From Spirochaetaceae bacterium (lineage in GTDB: Bacteria; Spirochaetota; Spirochaetia; Treponematales; Breznakiellaceae): DNA of 12,552 nucleotides. Positions 1-5,729 of this stretch are shown here, in pieces. The position numbers and the translations under genes were made by a program. The stretch lies in the NCBI GenBank assembly GCA_031284085.1, contig JAITAM010000057.1:1-12552 (forward strand), read 5' to 3'. Each line of letters begins with the position of its first letter. Within the stretch, counting starts at the first letter, position 1. A model generated the notes under the pieces. The model did no database searches and was not told the DNA's origin. It saw nothing but the letters and a program-made list of their open reading frames with translations.

Positions 1-129
1 CCGAATCAGTTTAATTTTTCACGGGCCTTTAGGCGTATTATGGGCAAATCGCCGAGGGAATGGAGAAATGAGAACAAGCTGCGCGAAGGCCCCGGTTATT
101 GTAAAAACACACCGAATAACATAAAATAG
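1..129 (+). CDS. AraC-family transcriptional regulator, C-terminal fragment (5' end outside window)
   Basis: The first frame is open from base 1 to a TAG at 127-129 and gives 42 residues. They contain FSRAFRRIMGKSPREWR, the signature of the last helix-turn-helix of AraC/XylS-type regulators (pattern F-S-R-x-F-R/K-x-x-x-G-x-S-P-x-x-[YW]-R). This helix contacts DNA. About 20 residues follow the signature, a normal short tail. The sensor domain and target genes cannot be seen because the gene starts to the left of the window. No obvious intrinsic terminator follows; the next feature is a 9-bp inverted repeat and the repeats flanking the RAYT gene. The family call is firm; the ligand is unknown. 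Confidence 0.85.
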   Translation, partial: PNQFNFSRAFRRIMGKSPREWRNENKLREGPGYCKNTPNNIK

Positions 130-139
130 GTAAAAAATT

Positions 140-198
140 GCCGCACAATTTTTGAAAACCCAAAGTCCGGTCTAGAATCAGGTCAGACCTTGTGCGGC
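140..198. repeat. Nested inverted repeat around the first RAYT-type motif
   Basis: GCCGCACAA (140-148) and TTGTGCGGC (190-198) form a perfect 9-bp inverted repeat. Inside it GGTCT (169-173) can pair with AGACC (185-189), the latter being part of AATCAGGTCAGACCT at 176-190. The nested hairpins resemble the imperfect palindromes that RAYT proteins bind as REP sequences. The arms are seen directly; the function is inferred from the adjacent transposase gene. Confidence 0.5.
176..190 (+). repeat. REP-like motif copy 1 (AATCAGGTCAGACCT)
   Basis: First of three same-orientation copies of a 15-base motif around the RAYT gene. Its core AGGTC-A-GACCT is a palindrome about one central base. It is identical to the copy at 239-253. 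Confidence 0.65.
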
Positions 199-221
199 TG
201 GATGTTTGCCCAGAACAGAAC

Positions 222-240
222 TTTCCGACAGAGCCGGAAA
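222..240. repeat. Hairpin next to REP-like motif copy 2
   Basis: TTTCCG (222-227) and CGGAAA (235-240) form a perfect 6-bp stem with a 7-base loop. The stem overlaps the first two bases of the second AATCAGGTCAGACCT copy (239-253). A hairpin beside a short fixed motif is the usual form of a REP unit, but the functional role here is inference. Confidence 0.45.
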
Positions 241-253
241 TCAGGTCAGACCT
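239..253 (+). repeat. REP-like motif copy 2 (AATCAGGTCAGACCT)
   Basis: Identical 15 of 15 to the copy at 176-190, 63 bases downstream and in the same orientation, just 5' of the RAYT gene. Confidence 0.65.
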
Positions 254-301
254 AGCCTCAAGAAAAAAAAGAGTAAAAAAAGAACGAGAAACTAAAGCAA
301 A

Positions 302-853
302 ATGCCATGTTTATCCCGTTATCTATGTATGGCATCGCATTATTCGCCACGAGGCCGTACTGATTTAGGTCTCACGTATTATATCTTCTCGGTAGTTAAT
401 CGTTTCCTTTTTGAACTCGATCCCGATAAGATGAAAGAGCTGTTCCTCGCTATAGTTGAGGAAGCACTAACGGTAAAAGGTTTCAAGTTCAAACTTTGGA
501 ACTTTTGTATCATGTCGAATCACTTCCATTTTCTTATCACTCCAGCCGAAGGACAGAGCCTTTCTGAGATATTGAAATGGATTAAGATGGTATTTGCGAT
601 CCGCTGGAACAAAATGAACCACAAAACCGGACACTTCTGGGGAGATAGGTTCTATTCGCGGGTAATAACAGACGAGCAGGACTTCTGGAATGTGTATAAC
701 TACATCGATCAGAATCCCGTTAAAGCCGGGCTTGTAAAAGAACCGCGTGAATGGAAGTACAGCGGGGCTTATCATCGGGAACACGGAATTACAAAGATTA
801 TCTCTTTCGTGGATGACACGATTCTGAAGTCAGAGCTGAAGGTACTCCAGTGA
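302..853 (+). CDS. REP-associated tyrosine transposase (RAYT, Y1/HUH family)
   Basis: 183 residues. RAYTs are single-strand DNA nucleases related to IS200/IS605 TnpA and are linked to spread of short REP palindromes. The key motif is CIMSNHFHFLI at residues 69-79, where His74-Phe-His76 is the HUH metal-binding pair. GHFWGDRFYSRVI (110-122) and NYIDQNPVKAGLV (133-145) are also family signatures; Tyr134 is the likely catalytic tyrosine. TYYIFSVVNRFLF (25-37) matches the usual N-terminal strand. The ATG at 302 is the first start after an in-frame TAA at 293-295; the ribosome site is weak, and ATG 329 is an alternative. The frame is intact and length is typical. Its 3' end touches the third motif copy (853-867), and two copies lie upstream, which supports the RAYT call over a free-standing IS200 element. 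It converges on the aromatic fusion gene with a 48-base gap. Confidence 0.88.
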   Translation: MPCLSRYLCMASHYSPRGRTDLGLTYYIFSVVNRFLFELDPDKMKELFLAIVEEALTVKGFKFKLWNFCIMSNHFHFLITPAEGQSLSEILKWIKMVFAIRWNKMNHKTGHFWGDRFYSRVITDEQDFWNVYNYIDQNPVKAGLVKEPREWKYSGAYHREHGITKIISFVDDTILKSELKVLQ

Positions 854-869
854 ATTAGGTCAGACCTAA
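853..869 (+). repeat. REP-like motif copy 3 with extended dyad
   Basis: AATTAGGTCAGACCT (853-867) differs at one base from the upstream copies. Here the palindrome is longer: TTAGGTC-A-GACCTAA (855-869) has 7-bp arms around a single base. It begins on the last base of the RAYT stop codon and lies between two convergent genes. Confidence 0.6.
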
Positions 870-901
870 GGTGTTTCCTGTAGGCAGAAAGCCTGAGGCT
901 G

Positions 902-2827
902 TTATGCTGATGCGCGGTAGACGCCAAGCAGATGGAAATTAGCCGCCTGCGCTTTGAGCGGTTCAATCGCATCATTAAAAACCGAAGGATTTTCTGGAAT
1001 GTTTACATCAACATAAAACAGGTACTGCCACGGCTGCCCTTGTATGGGTCTTGATTCGAGCTTGGACAGGTTAATGCCACGCTCACTCAATATCTTGAGG
1101 CACTCAAAAAGACAGCCGGGCCTATCCTGTACTGAAAACACCAACGAAGCCTTGTTAGGCTGCTTATCACCGATAAGGCTCGAGGGAACAATGGTTGCCG
1201 TGCCGTTCCTCCGGGATATGATGACAAACCGAGTGTAATTGCGCGGGTTTGTTTCTATGCCTGATCGAAGAATCTTAAGACCGTGGGCGCGGGCAGCCGC
1301 TTCTCCTGCAATGGCGGCTAGGTTAAGATCGCCGGTACGAGCAATAGAAGCGACAGCACTTGCCGTATCATTGTAGGCCTCGGTTTTCCATGTCGGATGG
1401 TTATTGAGAAACTCTCGGCACTGCGCAAAGCCTTGAGGATGGCTGCGGACTATAGAAATAGAATCAAGAGCTGCCTGTTCACAAGCGATCAAACAATGGA
1501 TGATACGCAGCTTAAGCTCGCCGGTTATGGCTATATCCGGATAGCGTAGAAACAGATCGTAATTTTCATGGATGGAGCCGGTAAGACTGTTTTCTACCGG
1601 AATAATGCCGAAACCAGCCTTTCCATCAAGCACCGCATCAAAGACCGCGGTAAAAGAAGGCGCCATCATCCGAGGCGCTTCTTCGCCAAAGGCACGCATA
1701 AGAGCCTGCTCTGCGTAAGCTCCGCTCTCACCGGAAAAAGCAATACTATTAGAAACCGGCTTTTCAGTTTGCAGCACCAGCGTTGTACTGGTTTTTACGT
1801 GCGGGCGCGGGGTGCGCAGCAATTCTTTTCCTACTACAGGGGCTAAAGCTTCAATGTCCCGCATGAGCCGCTCAAACTGATCGCCATAGAGCGACTGCTG
1901 CCCATCGGAGAGCGCTTTATCAGGCTCCGGATGCACTTCCACCGTGATGCCGTCAGCGCCGGCTGCAATGGCGGCAAGAGCTGCCGGCGCAACCTTCGCT
2001 CTAATGCCGACCGCATGGCTTGGATCCACGATAATAGGCAGGTGGGACAGCTCTTTTATCACCGGTATTGCAGAAATGTCCAACGTGTTACGCGTGTAGG
2101 TTTCAAAGGTGCGTATTCCTCGTTCGCAAAGCACCACGTCTTTTGTTCCGGCCGCAAGCAGATATTCCACCGATAGAAGCCACTCTTCAATCGTTGCTGA
2201 AGGACCACGCTTGAGTAAAACCGGCTTGCCCAGACTACCGACTCTTTTCAAGAGTTCAAAGTTCTGCATATTCCGAGCGCCGATCTGAAACATATCCGTC
2301 AAGTCCTTCATGGAGTCGGCTAATTCAGGAGACACCACTTCGGTTACTATAGGCATTCCCTCCCTTTCGCCCGCTTCCTTCAAGTATTCGAGCCCTTCCA
2401 TACCCAACCCCTGAAAGGCGTAAGGACTTGTTCGCGGCTTATAAGCGCCGCCTCGCAGTATAACCGCGCCGGATTCACGGACAAGAGCCGCCGTCTCTAG
2501 TATTTGCGCACGGCTTTCTACCGCACACGGCCCGGCTATTATGGAAATACGGGCGCCGCCTATAGCAATTCCTCCTACGCTAACGATTGTATCCTCCGGT
2601 TTGGTTTCACGTGAAGCTAACTCATACGGTTTAGCTGTAGCGCTTACTCGTTCAACGCCCGGCAAAAGTCCGATCTCCCGTAAGTCTATTTGCCCTTTCC
2701 CAGTTGCTCCAATGATCGCATCCTCGCCCAGAACCTGCTCTCGGATATGGTAGCCGCGCTCTTTTACATACGTGCGAATGATTTCTTTAGCATGTTCAGA
2801 AATGTCTTTTGCTAGTACAATAATCAT
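902..2827 (-). CDS. Bifunctional DAHP synthase (type I-beta) - prephenate dehydratase with ACT domain
   Basis: 641 residues from the chosen start. Residues about 1-65 form the small ferredoxin-like regulatory domain of Thermotoga-type DAHP synthase. About 85-335 is the DAHP synthase barrel, which condenses PEP and erythrose 4-phosphate: GPCAVES (99-105), KPRTSPYAFQG (130-140), KRG (206-208), CERGIRTFE (234-242), DPSHAVG (268-274), EVHPEP (297-302). Metal ligands Cys101, His271, Glu297 and Asp308 fall one residue before Thermotoga maritima Cys102, His272, Glu298 and Asp309 (numbers recalled). After a linker, residues about 360-540 are prephenate dehydratase (prephenate to phenylpyruvate): FSGESGAYAE, PVENSLTGSI (410-419), NYTRFVII (530-537). 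An ACT domain follows (about 559-625) with the phenylalanine-site ESRP (591-594). No chorismate mutase domain is present. The open frame extends to ATG 2992, but homology begins at MIIVL, so ATG 2827 is preferred although its ribosome site is poor. Confidence 0.9.
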   Translation of the reverse strand: MIIVLAKDISEHAKEIIRTYVKERGYHIREQVLGEDAIIGATGKGQIDLREIGLLPGVERVSATAKPYELASRETKPEDTIVSVGGIAIGGARISIIAGPCAVESRAQILETAALVRESGAVILRGGAYKPRTSPYAFQGLGMEGLEYLKEAGEREGMPIVTEVVSPELADSMKDLTDMFQIGARNMQNFELLKRVGSLGKPVLLKRGPSATIEEWLLSVEYLLAAGTKDVVLCERGIRTFETYTRNTLDISAIPVIKELSHLPIIVDPSHAVGIRAKVAPAALAAIAAGADGITVEVHPEPDKALSDGQQSLYGDQFERLMRDIEALAPVVGKELLRTPRPHVKTSTTLVLQTEKPVSNSIAFSGESGAYAEQALMRAFGEEAPRMMAPSFTAVFDAVLDGKAGFGIIPVENSLTGSIHENYDLFLRYPDIAITGELKLRIIHCLIACEQAALDSISIVRSHPQGFAQCREFLNNHPTWKTEAYNDTASAVASIARTGDLNLAAIAGEAAARAHGLKILRSGIETNPRNYTRFVIISRRNGTATIVPSSLIGDKQPNKASLVFSVQDRPGCLFECLKILSERGINLSKLESRPIQGQPWQYLFYVDVNIPENPSVFNDAIEPLKAQAANFHLLGVYRASA

Positions 2828-2864
2828 ATCTGTTATACGGTGCGCCCAGCCGGACGCGCCGTTA

Positions 2865-2879
2865 CGGACTTTAAGTCCG
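2865..2879. promoter_or_regulatory. Perfect dyad in the leader of the aromatic fusion gene
   Basis: CGGACTT-T-AAGTCCG (plus strand) has 7-bp arms around one base. It lies 38 bases upstream of the preferred start at 2827 and next to a GGAGG-like stretch on the minus strand. Such a compact dyad could be an operator or a small RNA hairpin in the leader. No direct evidence of function exists in the sequence. Confidence 0.3.
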
Positions 2880-3010
2880 CCCTCCTTTCTGTTAATAAAC
2901 CCTGCAAGGCTCTTGTCTATTATTTGTTGAAAATCTTTGCTGCCTTCAAAGGTAAATCGGGTTTGGCTGCCCGATGAGGCAAAGCATAGCATAAAGAAGA
3001 AAGAAGGGCT

Positions 3011-3046
3011 AGTATTGTGTAAAAACCTGCACTTTTACACAATACT
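3011..3046 (-). terminator. Perfect 14-bp inverted repeat downstream of nitroreductase gene
   Basis: Arms 3011-3024 and 3033-3046 are perfect complements of 14 bp with an 8-base loop. It starts 9 bases after the nitroreductase stop codon on the minus strand, where a terminator is expected, and lies before the aromatic gene on the same strand. The stem is AT-rich and no T-run follows it on the minus strand, so termination is not certain. It could instead be an operator or attenuator for the downstream gene. Confidence 0.45.
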
Positions 3047-3055
3047 CTTTTGCAA

Positions 3056-3577
3056 CTATACTTTAATAATGTAACCTGCTTTTCGTGGAGATGCACTTGG
3101 AACAGGTCCCGCCGCATAACCTAATATGCAGTGCCCAACACCGATGTACTGCTTACCTAATCCCCACTTACGAAGAAGCTCCTGTCCCTCCGCGCCGGCA
3201 AAAACCTCTTTTGCTCTGTGTATCCAGCAAGAACCGATGCCCAAAGCCGCGGCGGCATTAAGCAAATTCCCGATGACCAATGCCCCATCCTCAACCGGTG
3301 TCGCTTTCGTTGTATCAACTAGGATACTAAGTACAGTCGGCGCTCCAAAGAAAGGATGCGCTTGCGGATTATTAAGCGCCTGTGCATTGAGTTGCTCAAG
3401 CTGCTTAATAAGAGCCGGGTCTTGCGCCACAACAATTACCGCAGATTGCATATTTGCCCCGCTTGGGGCAAAGGTTCCGGCTTCCAAAATCTGGCCAAGC
3501 TCCTCATCAGTGATCTGATCCGGCTTAAAGGTCCGGATACTCCGACGTTCCTTCAAATCTTCTAAGGTTGTTTTCAC
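3056..3577 (-). CDS. Nitroreductase family protein (FMN-dependent)
   Basis: 173 residues, the usual length for a compact nitroreductase. These flavoproteins use NAD(P)H and FMN to reduce nitro compounds, quinones or related substrates in the cytoplasm; the native substrate is rarely known. ERRSIRTF (10-17) is the classic N-terminal FMN-phosphate motif, FAPSGANMQ (36-44) is the second FMN-contact loop, DGALVIGNLLNAAAALGIGS (97-116) is the dimer-core helix, and GVGHCILGYA (146-155) precedes the C-terminal strand with a basic PRKAG near the end. The start is GTG at 3577, chosen because AGGAGGAG lies immediately upstream and the RRSIR motif is at its normal distance. A 34-base internal piece (3297-3330) is duplicated at 4157-4190. 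The gene is upstream of the aromatic fusion gene on the same strand, with an inverted repeat between them, so co-transcription is doubtful. Confidence 0.9.
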   Translation of the reverse strand: MKTTLEDLKERRSIRTFKPDQITDEELGQILEAGTFAPSGANMQSAVIVVAQDPALIKQLEQLNAQALNNPQAHPFFGAPTVLSILVDTTKATPVEDGALVIGNLLNAAAALGIGSCWIHRAKEVFAGAEGQELLRKWGLGKQYIGVGHCILGYAAGPVPSASPRKAGYIIKV

Positions 3578-3580
3578 AAT

Positions 3581-3588
3581 CTCCTCCT
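3581..3588 (-). promoter_or_regulatory. Strong ribosome binding site fixing the GTG start of the nitroreductase
   Basis: On the minus strand AGGAGGAG ends 3 bases before the GTG at 3577 (effective spacing from the GGAGG core is normal). It is among the best Shine-Dalgarno sequences in the window and supports a GTG start. Confidence 0.8.
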
Positions 3589-3823
3589 AACGATGAAGAT
3601 AATCAAAAAGAGAGAGCTAAGGAAATTCTATAACTCAATAAAGAAAGGCAGCCGCACACATTTCTTAACCATAGATCCATAGGTCTATTCCCATTCCAGC
3701 CTAACAGTGAAACTTTCAAGCAGGCTATACGTTCGCCTTCATCGCTGCCGATCGGCTGAGGTAAGCCAGACTTCTGGTCTAGAAGAGGCCATACCTTTGG
3801 CTGAAGAAGGACAGCCTTCAACC

Positions 3824-4154
3824 AAGCCTAGCGTTCAGCCTAAACTAAGCCTAGCGTTCAGCCTAAACTAAGCCTAGCGTTCAGCCTAAACTAAGCCTAG
3901 CGTTCAGCCTAAACTAAGCCTTACGTTCAGCCTAAACTAAGCCTTACGTTCAGCCTAAACTAAGCCTAGCGTTCAGCCTAAACTAAGCCTAGCGTTCAGT
4001 CTAAACTAAGCCTAGCGTTCAGTCTCAACTAAGCCTTACGTTCAGCCTAAACTAAGCCTAGCGTTCACCCTAAACTAAGCCTAGCGTTCAGTCTAAACTA
4101 AGCCTTACGTTCACCCTAAACTAAGCCTAGCGTTCAGCCTAAACTAAGCCTAGC
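3824..4154. repeat. 23-bp tandem repeat array, 14 full units plus a partial
   Basis: The unit reads AAGCCTAGCGTTCAG followed by CCTAAACT. Units begin every 23 bases from 3824 to 4123 and a 9-base partial unit starts at 4146. Variation is limited: CCTAGCG or CCTTACG, and TTCAGCC, TTCAGTC or TTCACCC. There are no spacers, so it is not CRISPR. The unit holds stop codons on both strands and its length is not a multiple of three, so it is not coding. It is a minisatellite-type array, probably variable in copy number between strains. Just upstream (about 3812-3840) is a diverged half unit. Confidence 0.95.
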
Positions 4155-4156
4155 AT

Positions 4157-4190
4157 GGTGTAGCTTTCGTTGTATCAACTAGAATACTAA
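4157..4190. repeat. Duplicated 34-bp fragment of the nitroreductase gene
   Basis: These 34 bases match 3297-3330, inside the nitroreductase gene, at 32 of 34 positions and in the same orientation. They begin 2 bases after the partial last unit of the 23-bp array. The two copies are 860 bases apart as direct repeats. This is a gene scrap and not a gene. Confidence 0.85.
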
Positions 4191-4210
4191 TAGTTACCAA
4201 GAAGGTCTGC

Positions 4211-4513
4211 TTATAGGTACATACCCGTACTCAGCCTATGTCTGTCCCGCTGCGCCCTGCCTCTCTTATCTAGGGCGTGTTCACAGTATGCAAAGAGATA
4301 CAAATACAAGCCTTGCATAGATAAAGACCTTAAACATGCCTTCAAGTTTCTCATAGCAGGCAAATCCCTCCCAATCCCTTGAGCCGCAGAAAACCGCTCT
4401 ATCTCCCACCGTTTATATAATTCCATGCCATACTCATCACGGATGGTCCGGCTCCATTTCGGCGGTTCCACAGGAGTAAACCTCAACTCCCCTTGCCCTA
4501 AATCCATATTCAC
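4211..4513 (-). pseudogene. Possible C-terminal remnant of a DDE transposase
   Basis: A 100-codon open frame on the minus strand includes ELYKRWEIERFSAAQG (about residues 31-46), which resembles the C-terminal Y-x-R/K-W-x-I-E-R-F-F motif with the last catalytic Glu of IS4-type DDE transposases. It is followed by a hydrophobic LSMQGLYLYLFAY segment (68-80), as in such proteins. The N-terminal catalytic Asp regions are absent, and the sequence upstream (4514-4740) has stops in the frames I translated, so this is at best a fragment. No terminal inverted repeats are visible. The family assignment is tentative; it may be a spurious frame. Confidence 0.35.
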
Positions 4514-4838
4514 TTGTTTTCATGCGCTATCCATCAAGAGATTAACCGCATATTCTTATGTTCCTGATACTTTCCAGCAACAATTGCCCTTCGCCTGTAG
4601 ATCGTTTTCCAGCCCTATGAGCGTCAGGGTCTGTTTTAACGTGGAATCCTGAGAGCATGCCCCCGAATATCAGCAATTCTTCATACTACTCGCTCCGCAA
4701 AACCCGCTCTGGCACACCTTTTTTAACCGGCTTACATGCCACTTTCCCAAGGTTTCAGGCAAGCTCCGCTACTTACAACTATTCTCACGCCGGTATATGT
4801 AGATCCTTTCAATAGCTTTTATATAGGCTGTAAGCTAA

Positions 4839-4868
4839 TTGACAGAGCCTTTGGCGGCGTGTTATGGT
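4839..4868 (+). promoter_or_regulatory. Sigma-70-type promoter candidate for the Crp-family gene
   Basis: A perfect -35 TTGACA (4839-4844) is followed after 18 bases by TATGGT (4863-4868, four of six matches to TATAAT). A start about seven bases downstream would fall on or next to the ATG at 4874, giving a leaderless mRNA. This agrees with the lack of a Shine-Dalgarno sequence before that ATG. Confidence 0.5.
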
Positions 4869-4873
4869 TAAGT

Positions 4874-5506
4874 ATGAATCTTGAGGCTTTTAATCGTTTT
4901 GCCAAAGTTTTTCAAGATGGGCAGATAATATTTTCTGAATTCGAACCGGGTGATACGTTTTATTTGGTGCAATCCGGTCAAGTAAAACTAATAAAGTTAA
5001 TAGGCGGCATTGAAAAAATTCTTGATATATTACAGCCATCTGATGTATTTGGGGAGATGGCCATTTTGGAGAATTCTCCCCGATCCGCAACGGCTATTGC
5101 CGTTGATACAGTAACTCTTCTCGAATTTAACCGGCAAAATTTTGAAATTCTTATGAAAGGAAATCCACAGATAGCGCTAAAGTTATTAAAGACGTTTACC
5201 AAACGAATTAATGATCAAAGAAAGCGTCTTATGATTCTTACAATTAAAGACCCGGCCGCAAGGATTGCAGCCGTCTTCCTTACGCTTAACGAATTCCAGT
5301 CGGTTACTGATCCCCGCACTCAATATCGTGAGTTTATCACAACTCTTGACGATATTGCTCATTGGGCAGGAATGAGCAACGCACAAACTAAAGATGTTCT
5401 TAGGAACTTTGCCAACCAGCACCATATAGAAGTGTATGCGGATAAAATTATTGTTAAAAATATCAATATATTTGACCGTTTAGTAATTACAAACCGAAAA
5501 AGATAA
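4874..5506 (+). CDS. Crp/Fnr-family transcriptional regulator with cyclic-nucleotide-binding domain
   Basis: 210 residues. The N-terminal beta-roll (about 13-110) holds the phosphate-binding cassette FGEMAILENSPRSATAIA (59-76), with Glu61, Arg70 and Ser71 equivalent to the cAMP-contact residues of E. coli CRP, so a cyclic nucleotide ligand is plausible. No N-terminal cysteine cluster of the FNR type is present. After a dimer helix (100-125) the C-terminal winged helix-turn-helix includes TTLDDIAHWAGMSNAQTKDVLRNF (about 156-179), whose second helix should read DNA. The frame is open back to ATG 4736, but the extra 46 residues are unlike the family and MNLEAF is the normal start, so ATG 4874 is chosen. 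It lies just upstream of the flagellar operon promoter and is a candidate regulator of it; this link is inference. Confidence 0.88.
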   Translation: MNLEAFNRFAKVFQDGQIIFSEFEPGDTFYLVQSGQVKLIKLIGGIEKILDILQPSDVFGEMAILENSPRSATAIAVDTVTLLEFNRQNFEILMKGNPQIALKLLKTFTKRINDQRKRLMILTIKDPAARIAAVFLTLNEFQSVTDPRTQYREFITTLDDIAHWAGMSNAQTKDVLRNFANQHHIEVYADKIIVKNINIFDRLVITNRKR

Positions 5507-5561
5507 CTGGAATTGCAAGCTTACACTGTTTCGGCGTTTTGCACGGTTCATATCCATACCC

Positions 5562-5588
5562 TAAAGAAATCTTATTATGTGCCGATCT
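5562..5588 (+). promoter_or_regulatory. Sigma-28 (FliA)-type promoter of the flagellar operon
   Basis: TAAAGAAA (5562-5569), exactly 11 bases, then GCCGATCT (5581-5588). The enteric sigma-28 consensus is TAAAGTTT-N11-GCCGATAA, so the conserved TAAAG and GCCGAT cores and the spacing all match. Transcription would start near 5595, about 135 bases before flbB. Sigma-28-type promoters are known for treponemal motility genes. The leader holds a 6-bp hairpin (GAAAGC 5658-5663 with GCTTTC 5673-5678). Confidence 0.7.
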
Positions 5589-5604
5589 TGAGTATATTAC
5601 TCAA
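5588..5604. promoter_or_regulatory. 17-base perfect dyad over the flagellar promoter start
   Basis: TTGAGTA-TAT-TACTCAA has 7-bp arms. It overlaps the last base of the sigma-28 -10 element and covers the predicted start site, the position of a repressor operator. Its TTGA...TCAA ends recall Crp/Fnr-family sites, and a Crp-family gene is the upstream neighbour. It is followed by an A-run on the plus strand, so it is not a forward terminator; it could serve as a weak one on the minus strand. Confidence 0.45.
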
Positions 5605-5666
5605 AAAAAGTTAATGGCATTAAAGAAGGGAATGAGGAGCCGGCAGAGGATCGAGCTGAAAGCTTA

Positions 5667-5696
5667 TTGTGTGCTTTCGATTCTACTGCTTAGAAT
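5667..5696 (+). promoter_or_regulatory. Possible second, sigma-70-type promoter before flbB
   Basis: A good -10, TAGAAT (5691-5696), follows a poor -35, TTGTGT (5667-5672), with an 18-base spacer. It would give a short leader of about 27 bases before the flbB GTG. The weak -35 makes it uncertain. Confidence 0.3.
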
Positions 5697-5729
5697 CTAA
5701 AATCTCATTTCTAATGAAGGAATAGAAAC

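Larger units (their letters stand above)
3589..4873. other. Gene-poor interval (about 1.3 kb)
   Basis: Apart from the 23-bp array, the nitroreductase scrap and the possible transposase remnant, nothing here looks like an intact gene. Open frames at 3603-3821 (minus) and 4425-4652 (plus) show no recognisable motif. At 3776-3795 there is a sequence similar to the REP-like region at 169-189 (shared GGTCTAGAA, then a diverged AGGCCATACC), perhaps a decayed REP copy. It looks like a decayed, repeat-collecting region between conserved genes. Confidence 0.6.

Noticed and set aside
872..901. Terminator for the aromatic gene or the RAYT gene
   Set aside because: Only a short AGGC-AGAAA-GCCT hairpin without a T-run on either strand; too weak to call.
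2828..2992. T-box or amino-acid attenuator for the aromatic gene
   Set aside because: No AGGGTGGNACCGCG-type sequence, no run of Phe or Tyr codons in a leader peptide, and no terminator hairpin with T-run close to the start.
3603..3821. 72-codon minus-strand open frame
   Set aside because: No recognisable motif, no clear ribosome site, and it lies in a decayed, repeat-rich stretch.
3824..4154. CRISPR array
   Set aside because: Units are adjacent with no unique spacers, and no cas genes are present.
4425..4652. 75-codon plus-strand open frame
   Set aside because: No family resemblance and it overlaps the possible transposase remnant on the other strand.
4736..4873. N-terminal extension of the Crp-family protein
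   Set aside because: The 46 extra residues do not look like a beta-roll domain, and a good promoter lies inside this stretch.
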